64,000 nucleotides of DNA from Spirosoma sp. KCTC 42546 (GCF_006965485.1 NZ_CP041360.1:1736001-1800000); one strand, 5' to 3'; counted from the first letter of the stretch, positions 16,801 through 25,713 are shown. Program-made: numbers and translations. Notes: a model not told the origin generated them from the letters alone.

Positions 16801-17248
16801 TGATGTTCACAAACTTATTCTCATGGGAAAGCTCGAAGAGATCGTCTAACGAAGGTTCGTTTTCCAGCCCATAGTCTTGGGCCACTTGCCTAATGGCTTG
16901 ATAACGAAGCGCCTGGTCGAAGAAAATGCGGAGTTCCCTGCGCCTGATCAGGCTCGCTAAAACCTGCACCTGATGCTCGCATAACCTGACTTTGGGAAGG
17001 TCACAGGTGCAGGAAACCAGCAACGATTGTTCCGTTTGCTTGACTATAACTGTAGGAAAATACGCGAGTCGGGATGCGCTTGTAAATACGCCCTGATTAA
17101 TGGCAATGTCCTGCGGCTGGATTTCAGTATATCCGTCAGAAAACGAATTAAAGCCAGCACTGTGTTTCGATAACAGACTGTCGGTCAGGGTAGGAATGAG
17201 GATTCCTTCCAGACAATAGTCGTGATCAGAAGCAACATGGTCTGGCAT
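13883..17248 (-). CDS. SWIM zinc-finger / SNF2 family helicase-like ATPase
   Basis: A 1121-residue protein. The N-terminus has a SWIM zinc finger with Cys80-x-Cys82 and Cys90-x-His92 (CTCDLPKVRLCEH). A long beta-rich middle follows. The last 450 residues form an SNF2 ATPase with motif I DDMGLGKT, motif II DESQ in place of DEAH, and motif VI QAIDRSHRIGQ. Such proteins translocate on double-stranded DNA and remodel DNA-protein complexes; the bacterial role is poorly known (RapA-like transcription recycling or DNA repair). No methylase, nuclease or phospholipase partner lies beside it, so a DISARM-like defence role is not supported. The ATG at 17,248 gives the full SWIM domain. Confidence 0.85.
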   Translation of the reverse strand: MPDHVASDHDYCLEGILIPTLTDSLLSKHSAGFNSFSDGYTEIQPQDIAINQGVFTSASRLAYFPTVIVKQTEQSLLVSCTCDLPKVRLCEHQVQVLASLIRRRELRIFFDQALRYQAIRQVAQDYGLENEPSLDDLFELSHENKFVNIKPKRKELISLTQADKDYLTAQLVPKSAHKLSVPNEPAPTLKRILVFTKHRFYDHFCLELFEAATAGNGKLKSPFTALQPLDLLGKVDNLDAVKFYSAVAKFQNHHRTKNEQADLEALRLVAVNPLKLPVFYHSGSVSENISSGSLVPIKLASQTTNLRLTVQQVDNFYEVWGAITLNGATYGLHQLTLKYDYFILLYDTLYLIEGADYLRVIQFFAKQNNGIVLHQSKYNAFQQEILAKLEDRVPIRYAYLKPATPAQLTEKGFDLERERIIYLSDTENYVVLTPVMKYGSVEVPVLSQRQIHSVDRKGKPFMVARDEEAEIQFVMAVMTQHPDFQDQLNQNEFFLHKKHVLEDGWFLDAFENWSSQSIRILGFNTLRNNRLNQHKAKVSVIVSSGQNWFETSLGLSYGKQQVSLKHLHRAIKNKSRFVTLDDGTQGLLPTEWLDRFTAYFQAGDIVDDRIRTPKISFASIQELYAEEELLNDVKDQLALYTKNFASFDSVRPVAVPAELRATLRDYQKEGLNWLNFLDELGFGGCLADDMGLGKTLQIIAFILLQKQKKRVSTNLIVVPTSLLFNWQAEAAKFAPTLSLHTFYGANRGLTKKEFDQYDIILTSYGTLLSDIRFLKEYLFNYIVLDESQAIKNPESQRYQAVRLLQSRNKLVLTGTPIENHTFDLYGQLSFACPGLLGSYNHFKAHYSTPIDKFADQTRARELQKKISPFILRRTKAQVATELPDKTEMILHCEMGLEQRRVYDAYEREFRNFLLTTKEGDIPRERLHVLQGLTKLRQICNSPVLLNDDEFYGDSSAKIEMLMEQIESKSPNHKILVFSQFVAMLDLIRKELESRQIGFEYLTGQTSNRGAIVDRFQTDDSIRVFLISLKAGGTGLNLTQADYVYLVDPWWNPAVENQAIDRSHRIGQTKNVIAVRLICPNTIEEKILLLQESKQELADTLVKTDASIVKSLSKSDLLNLLS

Positions 17249-17285
17249 TGTAGAATTTAGCGATTTGATTTTAGTTATTAACTCG

Positions 17286-17308
17286 GTTTGACCCCATCGG
17301 GGGCAAAC
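17286..17308. repeat. Short GTTTGACCCC hairpin
   Basis: GTTTGACCCC at 17,286-17,295 pairs with GGGGGCAAAC at 17,299-17,308 (one mismatch, 3-base loop). It resembles the core of the larger repeat at 22,124-22,207. It sits in the gap between two minus-strand genes. Confidence 0.5.
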
Positions 17309-17384
17309 GGGACTTACTCCTGCGTCTTCACAGACACGGGGAAACCCAAAGTTGACACAATCTGACTAGTTTTTGATCACCCAC

Positions 17385-18620
17385 TCAAAGCACAGCCTCG
17401 GCCATGGGTTCGTCGATATTATCGTCCTTGCTCCGGTGCTGAATGACTCGCTGTCCGACCCAAAGAACAGCCAGGCCAAAGAGTACGCAGGCTGTCATAA
17501 CACCGACCATCGGAACGGCCGTGTTGTTGTGCAAGACACTCACAGCCGCCGAAACGCAGGCACCAAACCCCATCCGAAAACTGCCCATTAGAGCCGCAGC
17601 ACTGCCAGCATGACGGGAAAATGGAGCCAGTGAAAGCGCTGATGCATTTGGGCCGGTTATTCCCTGACCACACAAGAATAAAAATAACATGGCAATCAGG
17701 CTATATTGGCCATACAACCCCGCCCAGGTACCCGAAACCAACAGCAGGCCAATTATCGATTGGTAGAGGAGGGTTGCTAAAATGATTTGTTCGCTGCTGT
17801 ACCGTCTCAGGAAAAAGCGATTTAACTGAGTGGGGGCAATGACGGCGATGGCCAGAAAGGCAAATATCCATCCATACTCCTGCTCATTGACTTTGTAAAT
17901 GTTCATGAATACATCGGAGGAACCGGCCAGATACGCGAAGGGGGCCGACGTAGCCATACCGCCTACCAGCGCATAGGTTAAAAATTGAGGCTGCTTCAAT
18001 ACGGTAAAGAAGCTACCCAATACGGCGTTTGGGCGTAATGACAAGGAGTCATCAGGTTGTTTGCCGTCGGGTAACGCAAAATAGATTCCAACAATAATCA
18101 GGGCGGTTATAATGGCCAGAATAAGGAAAATAGAATGCCAGCCGAAGGCAATTGTTGCATAGCCACCAACTGTTGGGGCAATCATGGGTGAGACCGCAAC
18201 TACCAGCGTGAGCAGCGAAAAAACCTGAGCAATGTCAGAGACAGGGAATAAGTCGCGTACTAAAGCCTGAGCGGATACCAGGCCCACGCAGCCACCTAAC
18301 GCTTGCAGGAGCCGCATGGCAATCAGCGTTTCTATCGAGGTACTGAACGCGCAGCCTATCGAAGCCAGCAGATAGACCACCAAACCGGCATAGAGCGGAA
18401 GTTTACGACCATATCGATCCAGTAACGGGCCATAAAGCAGCTGCCCAACCGAAATGCCCACCAGATAAGCGGTCAGGGATAACTGAACCTGCGAAATTGA
18501 GGTATGCAGGTCTCTGGCAATAGCCGGAAAGCCCGGCAAATACATGTCGATGGAAAACGGACTAATTGTAGAGAGTGTCCCTAAAATCAGAATAATAATA
18601 AAATGCTGTCGACGAGTCAT
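17385..18620 (-). CDS. Bcr/CflA-type MFS multidrug transporter
   Basis: A 411-residue protein with 12 predicted membrane helices. The start FSIDMYLPGFPAIARDL is the hallmark of the Bcr/CflA drug:H+ antiporters, and motif A after helix 2 reads YGPLLDRYGRKLPLY. Family members export bicyclomycin, chloramphenicol or sulfonamides; the actual substrate here is unknown. It lies downstream of the SNF2 start and upstream of nothing on the same strand within 80 bases, so it is probably a single-gene unit. The ATG at 18,620 fits directly before the first helix. Confidence 0.9.
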   Translation of the reverse strand: MTRRQHFIIILILGTLSTISPFSIDMYLPGFPAIARDLHTSISQVQLSLTAYLVGISVGQLLYGPLLDRYGRKLPLYAGLVVYLLASIGCAFSTSIETLIAMRLLQALGGCVGLVSAQALVRDLFPVSDIAQVFSLLTLVVAVSPMIAPTVGGYATIAFGWHSIFLILAIITALIIVGIYFALPDGKQPDDSLSLRPNAVLGSFFTVLKQPQFLTYALVGGMATSAPFAYLAGSSDVFMNIYKVNEQEYGWIFAFLAIAVIAPTQLNRFFLRRYSSEQIILATLLYQSIIGLLLVSGTWAGLYGQYSLIAMLFLFLCGQGITGPNASALSLAPFSRHAGSAAALMGSFRMGFGACVSAAVSVLHNNTAVPMVGVMTACVLFGLAVLWVGQRVIQHRSKDDNIDEPMAEAVL

Positions 18621-18702
18621 AAACTCAGTAAAGTGGTACCACTATAGAGACATTCGATTGTAGTCGATTGTTCCCGACATGCATTCGTTTGGGCCCGCTC
18701 CG

Positions 18703-20571
18703 TTACTTCGCTTTCCAGCTATTGTTACGTTCGTCGGCATCCATAAAAATACCTCCCGCCAGGGTGAGCGACTGAACCTTCTTTTTAACCGGTATTTTCA
18801 CCACGGCTACTTTTTGATTCGCCTGCCAGATTACCGGAGTTTGGTGAACTGTTTCGGTCGTGCCATCTGTAAAGTTGAGGACCACATCTACGGGGGCAGC
18901 ATACCCACCGATATTCTGGATCGTGATCGTGCACTGGGTAGGGGAGGCCTCTACCTTCTGGATAGCTAAGTCGATGTAGTTGTTGCTGAAAAACCAGTTG
19001 TTCCAGAACCAGTTCAGGTCTTTGCCCGAAGCGCTGTTGAAACTGTAGAACATATCCCAGGGATTGGGGTGTTTGCCATGCCAGCGGTTGATAAACTCAT
19101 GCAGGCTCTTTTTGAAACCAGTCTCACCCAGTAGTTCTTTTAGGGCCAGATACCCCAGCGCGGCTTTCCCGTATTCATTATTTCCCATAGCCGCCCCACT
19201 TAATATGTTGGCGGGCGTTACGATCGGTAAATCCTGTTCCGCCGATGGGTCATTAATCCACCCGTTCACCCGAAACTGCTGGAAGTTTTTGGTGGCCTGA
19301 GCCGTTCCTAAATCGGCCTGACTAATCAGGTATTCAAAGGCCGTTGTCCAGCCTTCGTCCATAAATCCGTAGCGGGTTTCATTGATGCCCATGTAAAATG
19401 GAAACCAGGTATGGGCAATTTCATGCTCGGCCACAAAACGCGAAAAATTCAAATCGGTGGTGGTACCATCGTTTACCATCATGGGGTATTCCATATCCGC
19501 AAAGCCCTGAACGATGGTTGTTTTGGCGTAGGGATACGGAATGCCAGGCAGGTTGTTTGAAAACCAGTCGAGGGAGTGACGACCGAAACCAACCATCTGA
19601 TGGAAATCGTTGGCGTTATCCAGAAAAGCCGCCTGAACGCTCGCCCGCCGATTTGTCTTTTTATCCACTACAACGCTCGATGCATCCCAAACGTAGTGGT
19701 TACTGATGCAGACCGCCATATCCGACACGTTACTTGCTTTCCATGTCCAGCTATTGACAGGCTGTTGGGTTGTTACCTGTTTCGCCCTTAAATCGGCGAG
19801 GGTGGCAACGTGAATAAGGGAATCGGTTTGTAAGGATTCGCTCAGGCGTTTGGCGTAGGTTGGCTGCAATACATCGGTAGGATTCTGTAAATCACCAGTC
19901 GACCAGACGATGTAATCTTTCGGCACATTGACGGTCAGGGTATAGTCATTGAAATCGTTGTAAAACTCCTGGGCTTCAGTAAATGTGGTTCGGTCCCAGC
20001 CATAATAGTCGTCGTACACCGCTACGCGTGGGTAGAAATAGGCAAGGAAAAGTGTGGTGGAATCAAGCATCCCTTCCCGTCCGCTTTCAACCGACAGATC
20101 ATAATGCCACTCGAACGAAAGTTTCACGGAATCATGGGGCATCAGCGGTTTGTTCAGTACCACCTGTTTAGATGTGGCAACACCGGCGTCCCGCCAGGGT
20201 TTGGCAGAGCCATTCTCGGTGTATCGGTCAATGTGGATTCCTGTTGTCAGGTAATCGGGCGAGGCTGGTGCCTGTCGGATGGCCCCTGATTTGTGACTGT
20301 TCAGGATTAATTTGAAGACCAGTGTAGCCAGCGTATCGGGGCTGTTGTTGACGTATATAATTTCTTCGGTTCCCTGAATGGTTCGGCTGGGCGGTGTAGC
20401 TGTAACGGTGATGGCATAGCGGGCAGAATTCTGCCAGTACTTGCTGCCCGGTTTCCCGTCCATGGAACGAGTGTCTTTCTGGTACGCTTTTTTTACGTTA
20501 CGCGGCATGTACAAACTCTGGGCCTGCGCCGTTCCGAAGGCTATCAAACAAATGAAAATAAGTAGTCTCAT
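18703..20571 (-). CDS. Secreted M1 family metallopeptidase
   Basis: A 622-residue protein with a signal peptide (MRLLIFICLIAFGTAQA). The gluzincin site is HEIAH at residues 383-387, with the third zinc ligand Glu406 in FMDEGWTTAFE. The usual GAMEN substrate motif is replaced by ADMEYP (358-363), as in several bacterial M1 paralogues. M1 enzymes remove N-terminal residues from peptides. It lies 24 bases after the M20-type peptidase gene on the same strand, so both are almost certainly one transcript that serves peptide use in the periplasm. Confidence 0.9.
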   Translation of the reverse strand: MRLLIFICLIAFGTAQAQSLYMPRNVKKAYQKDTRSMDGKPGSKYWQNSARYAITVTATPPSRTIQGTEEIIYVNNSPDTLATLVFKLILNSHKSGAIRQAPASPDYLTTGIHIDRYTENGSAKPWRDAGVATSKQVVLNKPLMPHDSVKLSFEWHYDLSVESGREGMLDSTTLFLAYFYPRVAVYDDYYGWDRTTFTEAQEFYNDFNDYTLTVNVPKDYIVWSTGDLQNPTDVLQPTYAKRLSESLQTDSLIHVATLADLRAKQVTTQQPVNSWTWKASNVSDMAVCISNHYVWDASSVVVDKKTNRRASVQAAFLDNANDFHQMVGFGRHSLDWFSNNLPGIPYPYAKTTIVQGFADMEYPMMVNDGTTTDLNFSRFVAEHEIAHTWFPFYMGINETRYGFMDEGWTTAFEYLISQADLGTAQATKNFQQFRVNGWINDPSAEQDLPIVTPANILSGAAMGNNEYGKAALGYLALKELLGETGFKKSLHEFINRWHGKHPNPWDMFYSFNSASGKDLNWFWNNWFFSNNYIDLAIQKVEASPTQCTITIQNIGGYAAPVDVVLNFTDGTTETVHQTPVIWQANQKVAVVKIPVKKKVQSLTLAGGIFMDADERNNSWKAK

Positions 20572-20595
20572 GGTATGATTGTAGTAATCTCTATC

Positions 20596-21936
20596 TTAAC
20601 GCTTTGTCGCCTTTGTGCTACTGCCTTTATCCAGACCTGCTTCGGTGAGCAATACGAGTAGAATACGCTGCATGCCCAGGTAGCCTTTGTCATTCAGCCA
20701 CCACTCGTTCAGGGCGTGTTCGCCCCCGCCAATTCCTCCGCTGCCGATGGTGATGGCCGGAATACCTAACGCAATGGGTGTATTGGCGTTTGTGGAGGCT
20801 ACGTCCAACTGTGGTTCCGCATTCATAAACTTCGTTACGGCCATGGCGTGTTGGACGATGGGGGCTGTAGCTTCCGTTTTACCCGATGGTCGATCTCCGA
20901 TCTTTTTGACATCAACGGTCAGGTCGGGCCCCTGGCGTTTGAGGCCATTTTCTTCTTTCAGTGCCCGCTGGATAGCTGCCTGCAATAACTGATCAACTTC
21001 ATTGAGTTTCTCGGGGCTTTCGGAACGCATATCGATCTCCATCCAGGATTCGTAGGGAATGGCATTGACCGACGTGCCCCCGCCCATTACGCTGACGCTA
21101 TAGGTCGTTTTAACACCCTGGCGAGTTGCTTTATCGGCCTCTGTTGTGAAGTAATAAATAGCTTTTCCGGCGGCACTGTGGGGGTTGACAATACCAAATG
21201 ACCCGTAAGAATGCCCTCCCGGTCCTTTAAACGTAACCCGATACCGGTGCGAACCCAGGCCACGGTGCACAATGCTACTGATACCATCGCCATCAACGGC
21301 TATATACGAATCAACTTTGGGGCTTCCGGGTCTGAGTAAATGTTTCACTCCCCGAAGATCACCCAGGCCTTCTTCACCAACTGCCCCAACGAACAATACG
21401 TCGGCTTCGGTTTCGATGGACGCTTTTTCCATGCCTTTCAGAACGGCCAGGATGGCGGCCAGCCCCCGTGTGTCATCACCAATGCCAGGGGCGTAGAGCG
21501 TATCGCCGTGGGGTTTAATTTTTACATCAGTCCCCTCAGGAAAAACCGTATCCAGGTGCGACTCGACAACAACGGTTTTCTTTCCCGATCGCCCTTTCCG
21601 TTTGGCAATTACGTTACTGACTTCATCGATCCAGACCGAATCGGCACCAGCCTCTTTGAGCATAGCCGCGTATTTTTTTGCGCGGACGCTTTCTTTGAAG
21701 GGAGGGGATGGAATTTCGGTAAGTGTAACGTGATCCTGTTTCGTTTGGGGTTCCAGGTCAATGAAAACCTGAAACGCTTTTTTAACCGCTGGCTGATCTG
21801 CCAGTACTTTTACTTCATCTACATACCGTTTCTCAATTCCGGATGGCTGAGGAGTTTTTTGGGGTGTTTGCTGCGCCTGAACATGGAAGGACGTAATGAC
21901 AAAGGCGACGGCTGTTAGCGAGGAAAGTTGATTCAT
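20596..21936 (-). CDS. Secreted M20-type di/tripeptidase
   Basis: A 446-residue protein with a signal peptide (MNQLSSLTAVAFVITSFHVQAQ). It has M20 zinc-peptidase features: VVESHLDTVFPEG holds the first metal His and catalytic Asp, GIGDDTRGLAA the bridging Asp, and VGAVGEEGLGDLRG the catalytic Glu pair. A dimerisation domain lies in the middle (GLGSHRYRVTFKGPGGHSYG). It resembles PepT-like tripeptidases or carboxypeptidases. It is the first gene of a two-gene peptidase operon with the M1 enzyme. Confidence 0.88.
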   Translation of the reverse strand: MNQLSSLTAVAFVITSFHVQAQQTPQKTPQPSGIEKRYVDEVKVLADQPAVKKAFQVFIDLEPQTKQDHVTLTEIPSPPFKESVRAKKYAAMLKEAGADSVWIDEVSNVIAKRKGRSGKKTVVVESHLDTVFPEGTDVKIKPHGDTLYAPGIGDDTRGLAAILAVLKGMEKASIETEADVLFVGAVGEEGLGDLRGVKHLLRPGSPKVDSYIAVDGDGISSIVHRGLGSHRYRVTFKGPGGHSYGSFGIVNPHSAAGKAIYYFTTEADKATRQGVKTTYSVSVMGGGTSVNAIPYESWMEIDMRSESPEKLNEVDQLLQAAIQRALKEENGLKRQGPDLTVDVKKIGDRPSGKTEATAPIVQHAMAVTKFMNAEPQLDVASTNANTPIALGIPAITIGSGGIGGGEHALNEWWLNDKGYLGMQRILLVLLTEAGLDKGSSTKATKR

Positions 21937-22123
21937 AGAAAGTGATGAAGCAATGAAACGTGCTTACGGAAGTATGAAATTGTAGTATTCAGTGGTAATA
22001 GGCTCTTTTTTGTAGAAAGCGTTATTTATCTATCAAATATATCGCTGTAAGCCGAATAAAGGCATAGTTTGTTCTGCTGACTGGGAGAGTGTCTGAGTAA
22101 TCAGGTAAAATTATAATATTAAG

Positions 22124-22207
22124 TTTTGTGTGACCCCGATGGGGTCAAATGTTTATAGTAGGTATGGCTTTTCTATGAACATCTGACCCTGTCGGGGTCA
22201 CACAAAG
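22124..22207. repeat. 35-bp inverted repeat, TGACCCC family
   Basis: Arms at 22,124-22,158 and 22,173-22,207 match at 30 of 35 positions around GTGTGACCCCGA. Each arm contains its own small palindrome TGACCCCGATGGGGTCA, diverged in the second arm. A short relative lies at 17,286-17,308. Confidence 0.8.
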
Positions 22208-22297
22208 CATAGCTCAGGTTAATTCGGCCCAATTGATTACCTAATAAATAAAGGCCTGTTCTCACTCGCCAAAGCCAAGTGGGGGCGGGGAAATAAA

Positions 22298-22326
22298 AAT
22301 CCGCCCCGATTAAACCAGGGCGGATT
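22298..22326 (-). terminator. Terminator of the DUF892 gene
   Basis: AATCCGCCC at 22,298-22,306 pairs perfectly with GGGCGGATT at 22,318-22,326. On the minus strand it lies about 20 bases after the stop and is followed by TTTTTATTT, a good intrinsic terminator. Confidence 0.8.
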
Positions 22327-22347
22327 CGTTGAATAGAGAACTTGAGT

Positions 22348-22986
22348 CTATACGCCTAGCGGGCCGCCTAATGTAACGTTTGAATTGGAGTCAGCTATGG
22401 AATGGCGGCTGGCATGATGGCTACCGGGGTGCTGATCTTCTTCTTCCTTAGAGCGTTTATTGACAAACGATTCGGCGAGTGCGGTTAGCTTTCGGTCCGT
22501 TTCTTTTTCTTCTGCCAAGGTTATTTCCAGCAACTCTGCCGACTGGGTGAAATCAAGTACATGCGCTAGTGTTAACAACGAGCCGTAAATAGCAATTTCG
22601 TAATGCTCAATGGTTTGTGCGCCAATAATCAGTCCGGCATCGCGCGTTAACGAACCTGATTCCGTTGTTGAAATCATACGTTCTACGTCATCAATAAGCC
22701 CATTGATACCTTCTGAAACACGCTCTTCGATTCGTACACCAATAATTTTAAATATCTGTTCTAGCCGCTCCACCTGGGTTTGACTTTGTTCCTGATGCTG
22801 TAAAAATGCAGTACGTACTTCATCTGTTGTACTGGCTTTGGCTTGTTTACCTAATGCATCTACGATTTGATTCTCCGTATAATACACACTTTTCAATTCG
22901 CTGATAAACAGGTCTCTCAATCCTTCATCAGTAGTGGAATCATGCCCACTAAAAAAACTTGCTATTCGATCTGCCAGAGCTGTCAT
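22348..22986 (-). CDS. DUF892 ferritin-like stress protein (YciE/YciF family)
   Basis: A 212-residue helical protein. The DUF892 signature is clear: LRDLFISELKSVYYTENQIVDALGKQAKAS, then FLQHQEQSQTQVERLEQIF, and IGAQTIEHYEIAIYGSLLTLA, which carry the Glu/His ligands of a ferritin-like di-metal site. Family members are induced by osmotic and other stress and may bind iron. The first 18 residues hold a short Ser/Asp segment and the tail is His-rich and disordered (DQHPGSHHASRH). It is monocistronic and ends at a good terminator. Confidence 0.9.
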   Translation of the reverse strand: MTALADRIASFFSGHDSTTDEGLRDLFISELKSVYYTENQIVDALGKQAKASTTDEVRTAFLQHQEQSQTQVERLEQIFKIIGVRIEERVSEGINGLIDDVERMISTTESGSLTRDAGLIIGAQTIEHYEIAIYGSLLTLAHVLDFTQSAELLEITLAEEKETDRKLTALAESFVNKRSKEEEDQHPGSHHASRHSIADSNSNVTLGGPLGV

Positions 22987-23183
22987 AACGTTTAATCGTT
23001 TACTGTAAACTATTCATTTCCACAAATAGATGCCAAATCTGTGCCAACTGCTGAATAAGAGCCTGTTAAGCGTATGTAGAGAGTAGTATGTTTATATTTC
23101 TCCACAAGTTTTGTAGAGCATTGTCTCTTTTAACAGGATTGGGGCATCCAGAGGCTAAAGCCTGGTTATTAGAGTGAAATGCC
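22987..23183. other. Intergenic gap
   Basis: No gene is seen. A small AGAGGCTAAAGCCT hairpin near 23,151-23,164 lies just after the stop of the next minus-strand gene and may help end it. An AT-rich part before the DUF892 start should carry its promoter. Confidence 0.4.
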
Positions 23184-23918
23184 CTAATTCATTTTTGATT
23201 TGATCAGCGCCAGAATCTTTTTTCCTAGCTTGAGAGATTGCTGATAATCGCGTAGTAGTTCTTCGCGCGTAGAGCGCCTGATGAGTAACGCATTTTGAAA
23301 TTCGGCCTCACCCATAATTGCTGCCCAATTGGTTTTAGGCGCGTTATTGGCTTTCTCTGCCAGCGGAAATCGCCGGAGTACGTAGGGGGCTACAACCATA
23401 TTCGTGGTTTCCAGTTCAGCCGTTTCCACCTGTACAATCGTCTCGTATTGTTTGTAGTAATCGAAGATCGATTTTTTTAGGGGAAAGCTGCTGATAACCT
23501 GCATATTGCCCGTACTTTTTAAGTCCGAGAAGGTAGCATCCTCGGCTATAAAACGGGGACGTTTAAAGACGAACCGAACGGTACTCGCCAATTGGTTATA
23601 GTCAGAAATAGGTGCTTGTGAATTAACGTCAGAGAGACTTTTTGCTTTCTGGATAACCTGCTGTGTTTCGGAAATAACTTCCTGAAGCTGGCTTAAATCA
23701 GTTTCAATGTCGCTGTACAGGCCTTTGAGGTACGTCTGCTCCAGCTCCTTTTTCCTCCGATTATCTTTCCACTCATCAAAGGCAAAGGAAATGGTAATAC
23801 TGAAAATGATGACGATCACCTCAATCACATACTCTGGCCAACTTTCCCGGAACAGGTTATATACCTTACCAAAGCTAGTGACGGATTTGGTATCCGCGAT
23901 CGCAGGTTTCTTAGCCAT
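23184..23918 (-). CDS. DUF6090-like single-pass membrane protein
   Basis: A 244-residue protein with one membrane helix at about residues 32-50 (EYVIEVIVIIFSITISFAFDEW). A charged linker (KDNRRKKELEQTYLKGLYSDIETDL) and a helical domain follow. This arrangement is typical of DUF6090-type proteins of Bacteroidota, whose role is unknown. The segment after the helix, with AFDEWKDNRRKK, is the most family-like part. It lies 46 bases upstream, in transcription order, of no obvious partner: the gamma-glutamyltransferase gene precedes it on the same strand. Confidence 0.75.
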   Translation of the reverse strand: MAKKPAIADTKSVTSFGKVYNLFRESWPEYVIEVIVIIFSITISFAFDEWKDNRRKKELEQTYLKGLYSDIETDLSQLQEVISETQQVIQKAKSLSDVNSQAPISDYNQLASTVRFVFKRPRFIAEDATFSDLKSTGNMQVISSFPLKKSIFDYYKQYETIVQVETAELETTNMVVAPYVLRRFPLAEKANNAPKTNWAAIMGEAEFQNALLIRRSTREELLRDYQQSLKLGKKILALIKSKMN

Positions 23919-23964
23919 ATATGTGTGACAAATCAGATTTACACCAAGTATACAGACTTAGCGC

Positions 23965-25713
23965 CTAATAACCAGCAGCTTGCCCATCTTTCCGCATCTC
24001 CGTTGCTCCCCAGTAAACCCGGTTAACGGCATCCCACTGGATAGCCTGATACCCTCCGAAGAAATCGGTAGGAGCCAGGTGATGCCCCCGTGCTTCCAGA
24101 GCGGCCCGAACCTCGGTCGAAATTCCACTTTCCAGTGCCAAACGCCCTCCATCCGTCATCTGTGTTCCGGTTGGTTCGCTACTCCCAGAATGGCTGAATC
24201 GGGCGGCATCACCCGCTTCCTGCACGTTCATGCCAAAGTCAATGATGTTGCACAACACCTGCAAATGACCCTGCGGCTGCATGGCTCCACCCATAACCCC
24301 AAAGCTCAAAAATGGCTCGCCATTTTTGGTGACGAAACCAGGAATGATGGTATTGAACGGTCGTTTGCCAGGTGCGTACACATTGGCGTGATTAAGTTGC
24401 ATACTGAAACTGGTTCCCCGATTATGGAAAACGAAACCCAGTCCATCGGGAACCATGCCACTGCCAAATTCCAGCATATTACTTTGAATGAGCGAGACCA
24501 TATTGCCCTGATCATCGGCCACGGTCAGGTAAACGGTATCGCCGGTACGTAGGGCTGGCTCACCCGCGTCCAGGCGTTCAGATGCTTTCTTTAGGTCAAT
24601 TAGCTGTCGGCGTTTAGTGGCATATTCCTTGGTGAGCAACCAGTCGATAGAGGCTTTGGAAAAGTCGGGGTCAGCGTAATGGCGGGCGCGGTCTTCAAAT
24701 GCTAGTTTCTTCGCTTCCACTAACAGGTGCAGGTAATCGGCGCTGTTGTGGCCCATGCTCTTCAGATCGAAGCCTTCCACAATATTCAGCATTTGCAACA
24801 CCGAAATTCCCTGACCATTGGGCGGCAATTCATGAACGTCGTACCCCCGATAGTTGACCGAGATCGGTGTTATCCAGGAACTTTGGTGAGCTGCCAGGTC
24901 GGCTTTGCGCAGGTATAAGCCCGCTTTGCGTGCATAGCGGTCGATGGCATCCGCAATGTCTCCTTTATAGAAAACATCACGCCCGCCTTTCGCTAGTTTC
25001 TCATACGTCGCAGCCAGATCGGGGTTACGGAATACCTGCCCCTGTTCGGGTGCTTTTCCATCGATCAGGAATGTTTTTCGGAAGTTACCAAACTCGTTTA
25101 TGATGGTTTCGTTTGCGGCCAGCCGCCTGGCGGCTACTTGCCAGGAATAGGCAATCACCTGCGGAACCGGGACTCCTTCGCGCGCATACTGAATGCCCGG
25201 CGCCAACAGGTTACGCATCGGTAGTTTCCCAAACCGCTGGTGTAACTGGAACCAGCCATCTACCGCACCAGGTACCGAAACCGATAGAGGGCCGTACAGC
25301 GGAAGAAGCGGTTGATTGCCCAAGACCTTTTTCAGCGCATCATAAGTGAGTCCTTTAGGAGAGCGTCCGCTGGCGTTGAGTCCGTATAGTTTTCGATCTT
25401 TTGCCGACCAGACAATGGCAAACAAATCACCTCCGATGCCTCCGTTATTGGGTTCAATAACGCCGAGGGCCGCATTAGCCGCTATAGCTGCATCAACGGC
25501 AGTACCGCCCTGTTTCAGAATGTCCAGTGCAATTTGGGTAGCCAGTGGATGACTGGTCGCTACCATTCCATGCCTGGCCAGAATGGGGCTGCGCGTGGCA
25601 AAATTAGGCCCTGTAATCCGATCCCCCTTATCGGTTGACTGGCCTTGGCCGGACAGGTGGGACGTGACTAAGCAGAGGAGGATAAAACAATAGCAGATAG
25701 GTAGCCGATTCAT
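23965..25713 (-). CDS. ggt: Gamma-glutamyltransferase
   Basis: A 582-residue Ntn-hydrolase precursor with a signal peptide (MNRLPICYCFILLCLVTSHLSG). The autoprocessing nucleophile is most likely Thr393 in RTGDTVYLTVAD, followed by DDQGNMVSLIQSNMLEFGSGM. Substrate residues appear in ASGRSP near 115, and the small subunit ends FGVMGGAMQPQGH. It cleaves glutathione and other gamma-glutamyl compounds in the periplasm, with hydrolysis or transpeptidation. Length and motif order are normal for the family. It may share a transcript with the DUF6090-like gene 46 bases downstream. Confidence 0.92.
   Translation of the reverse strand: MNRLPICYCFILLCLVTSHLSGQGQSTDKGDRITGPNFATRSPILARHGMVATSHPLATQIALDILKQGGTAVDAAIAANAALGVIEPNNGGIGGDLFAIVWSAKDRKLYGLNASGRSPKGLTYDALKKVLGNQPLLPLYGPLSVSVPGAVDGWFQLHQRFGKLPMRNLLAPGIQYAREGVPVPQVIAYSWQVAARRLAANETIINEFGNFRKTFLIDGKAPEQGQVFRNPDLAATYEKLAKGGRDVFYKGDIADAIDRYARKAGLYLRKADLAAHQSSWITPISVNYRGYDVHELPPNGQGISVLQMLNIVEGFDLKSMGHNSADYLHLLVEAKKLAFEDRARHYADPDFSKASIDWLLTKEYATKRRQLIDLKKASERLDAGEPALRTGDTVYLTVADDQGNMVSLIQSNMLEFGSGMVPDGLGFVFHNRGTSFSMQLNHANVYAPGKRPFNTIIPGFVTKNGEPFLSFGVMGGAMQPQGHLQVLCNIIDFGMNVQEAGDAARFSHSGSSEPTGTQMTDGGRLALESGISTEVRAALEARGHHLAPTDFFGGYQAIQWDAVNRVYWGATEMRKDGQAAGY

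Larger units (their letters stand above)
21937..22347. other. Repeat-rich gap between two minus-strand genes
   Basis: No coding frame is supported. The gap contains the TGACCCC inverted repeat (22,124-22,207), a fragment CTCACTCGCCAAAGCCAAG that resembles the 55,102-55,236 element, and a terminator hairpin at 22,298-22,326. Confidence 0.6.

Noticed and set aside
13368..17248. YezG-like gene plus SNF2 gene considered as a defence island
   Set aside because: They are convergent, separated by a repeat and accompanied by no nuclease, methylase or other defence gene.
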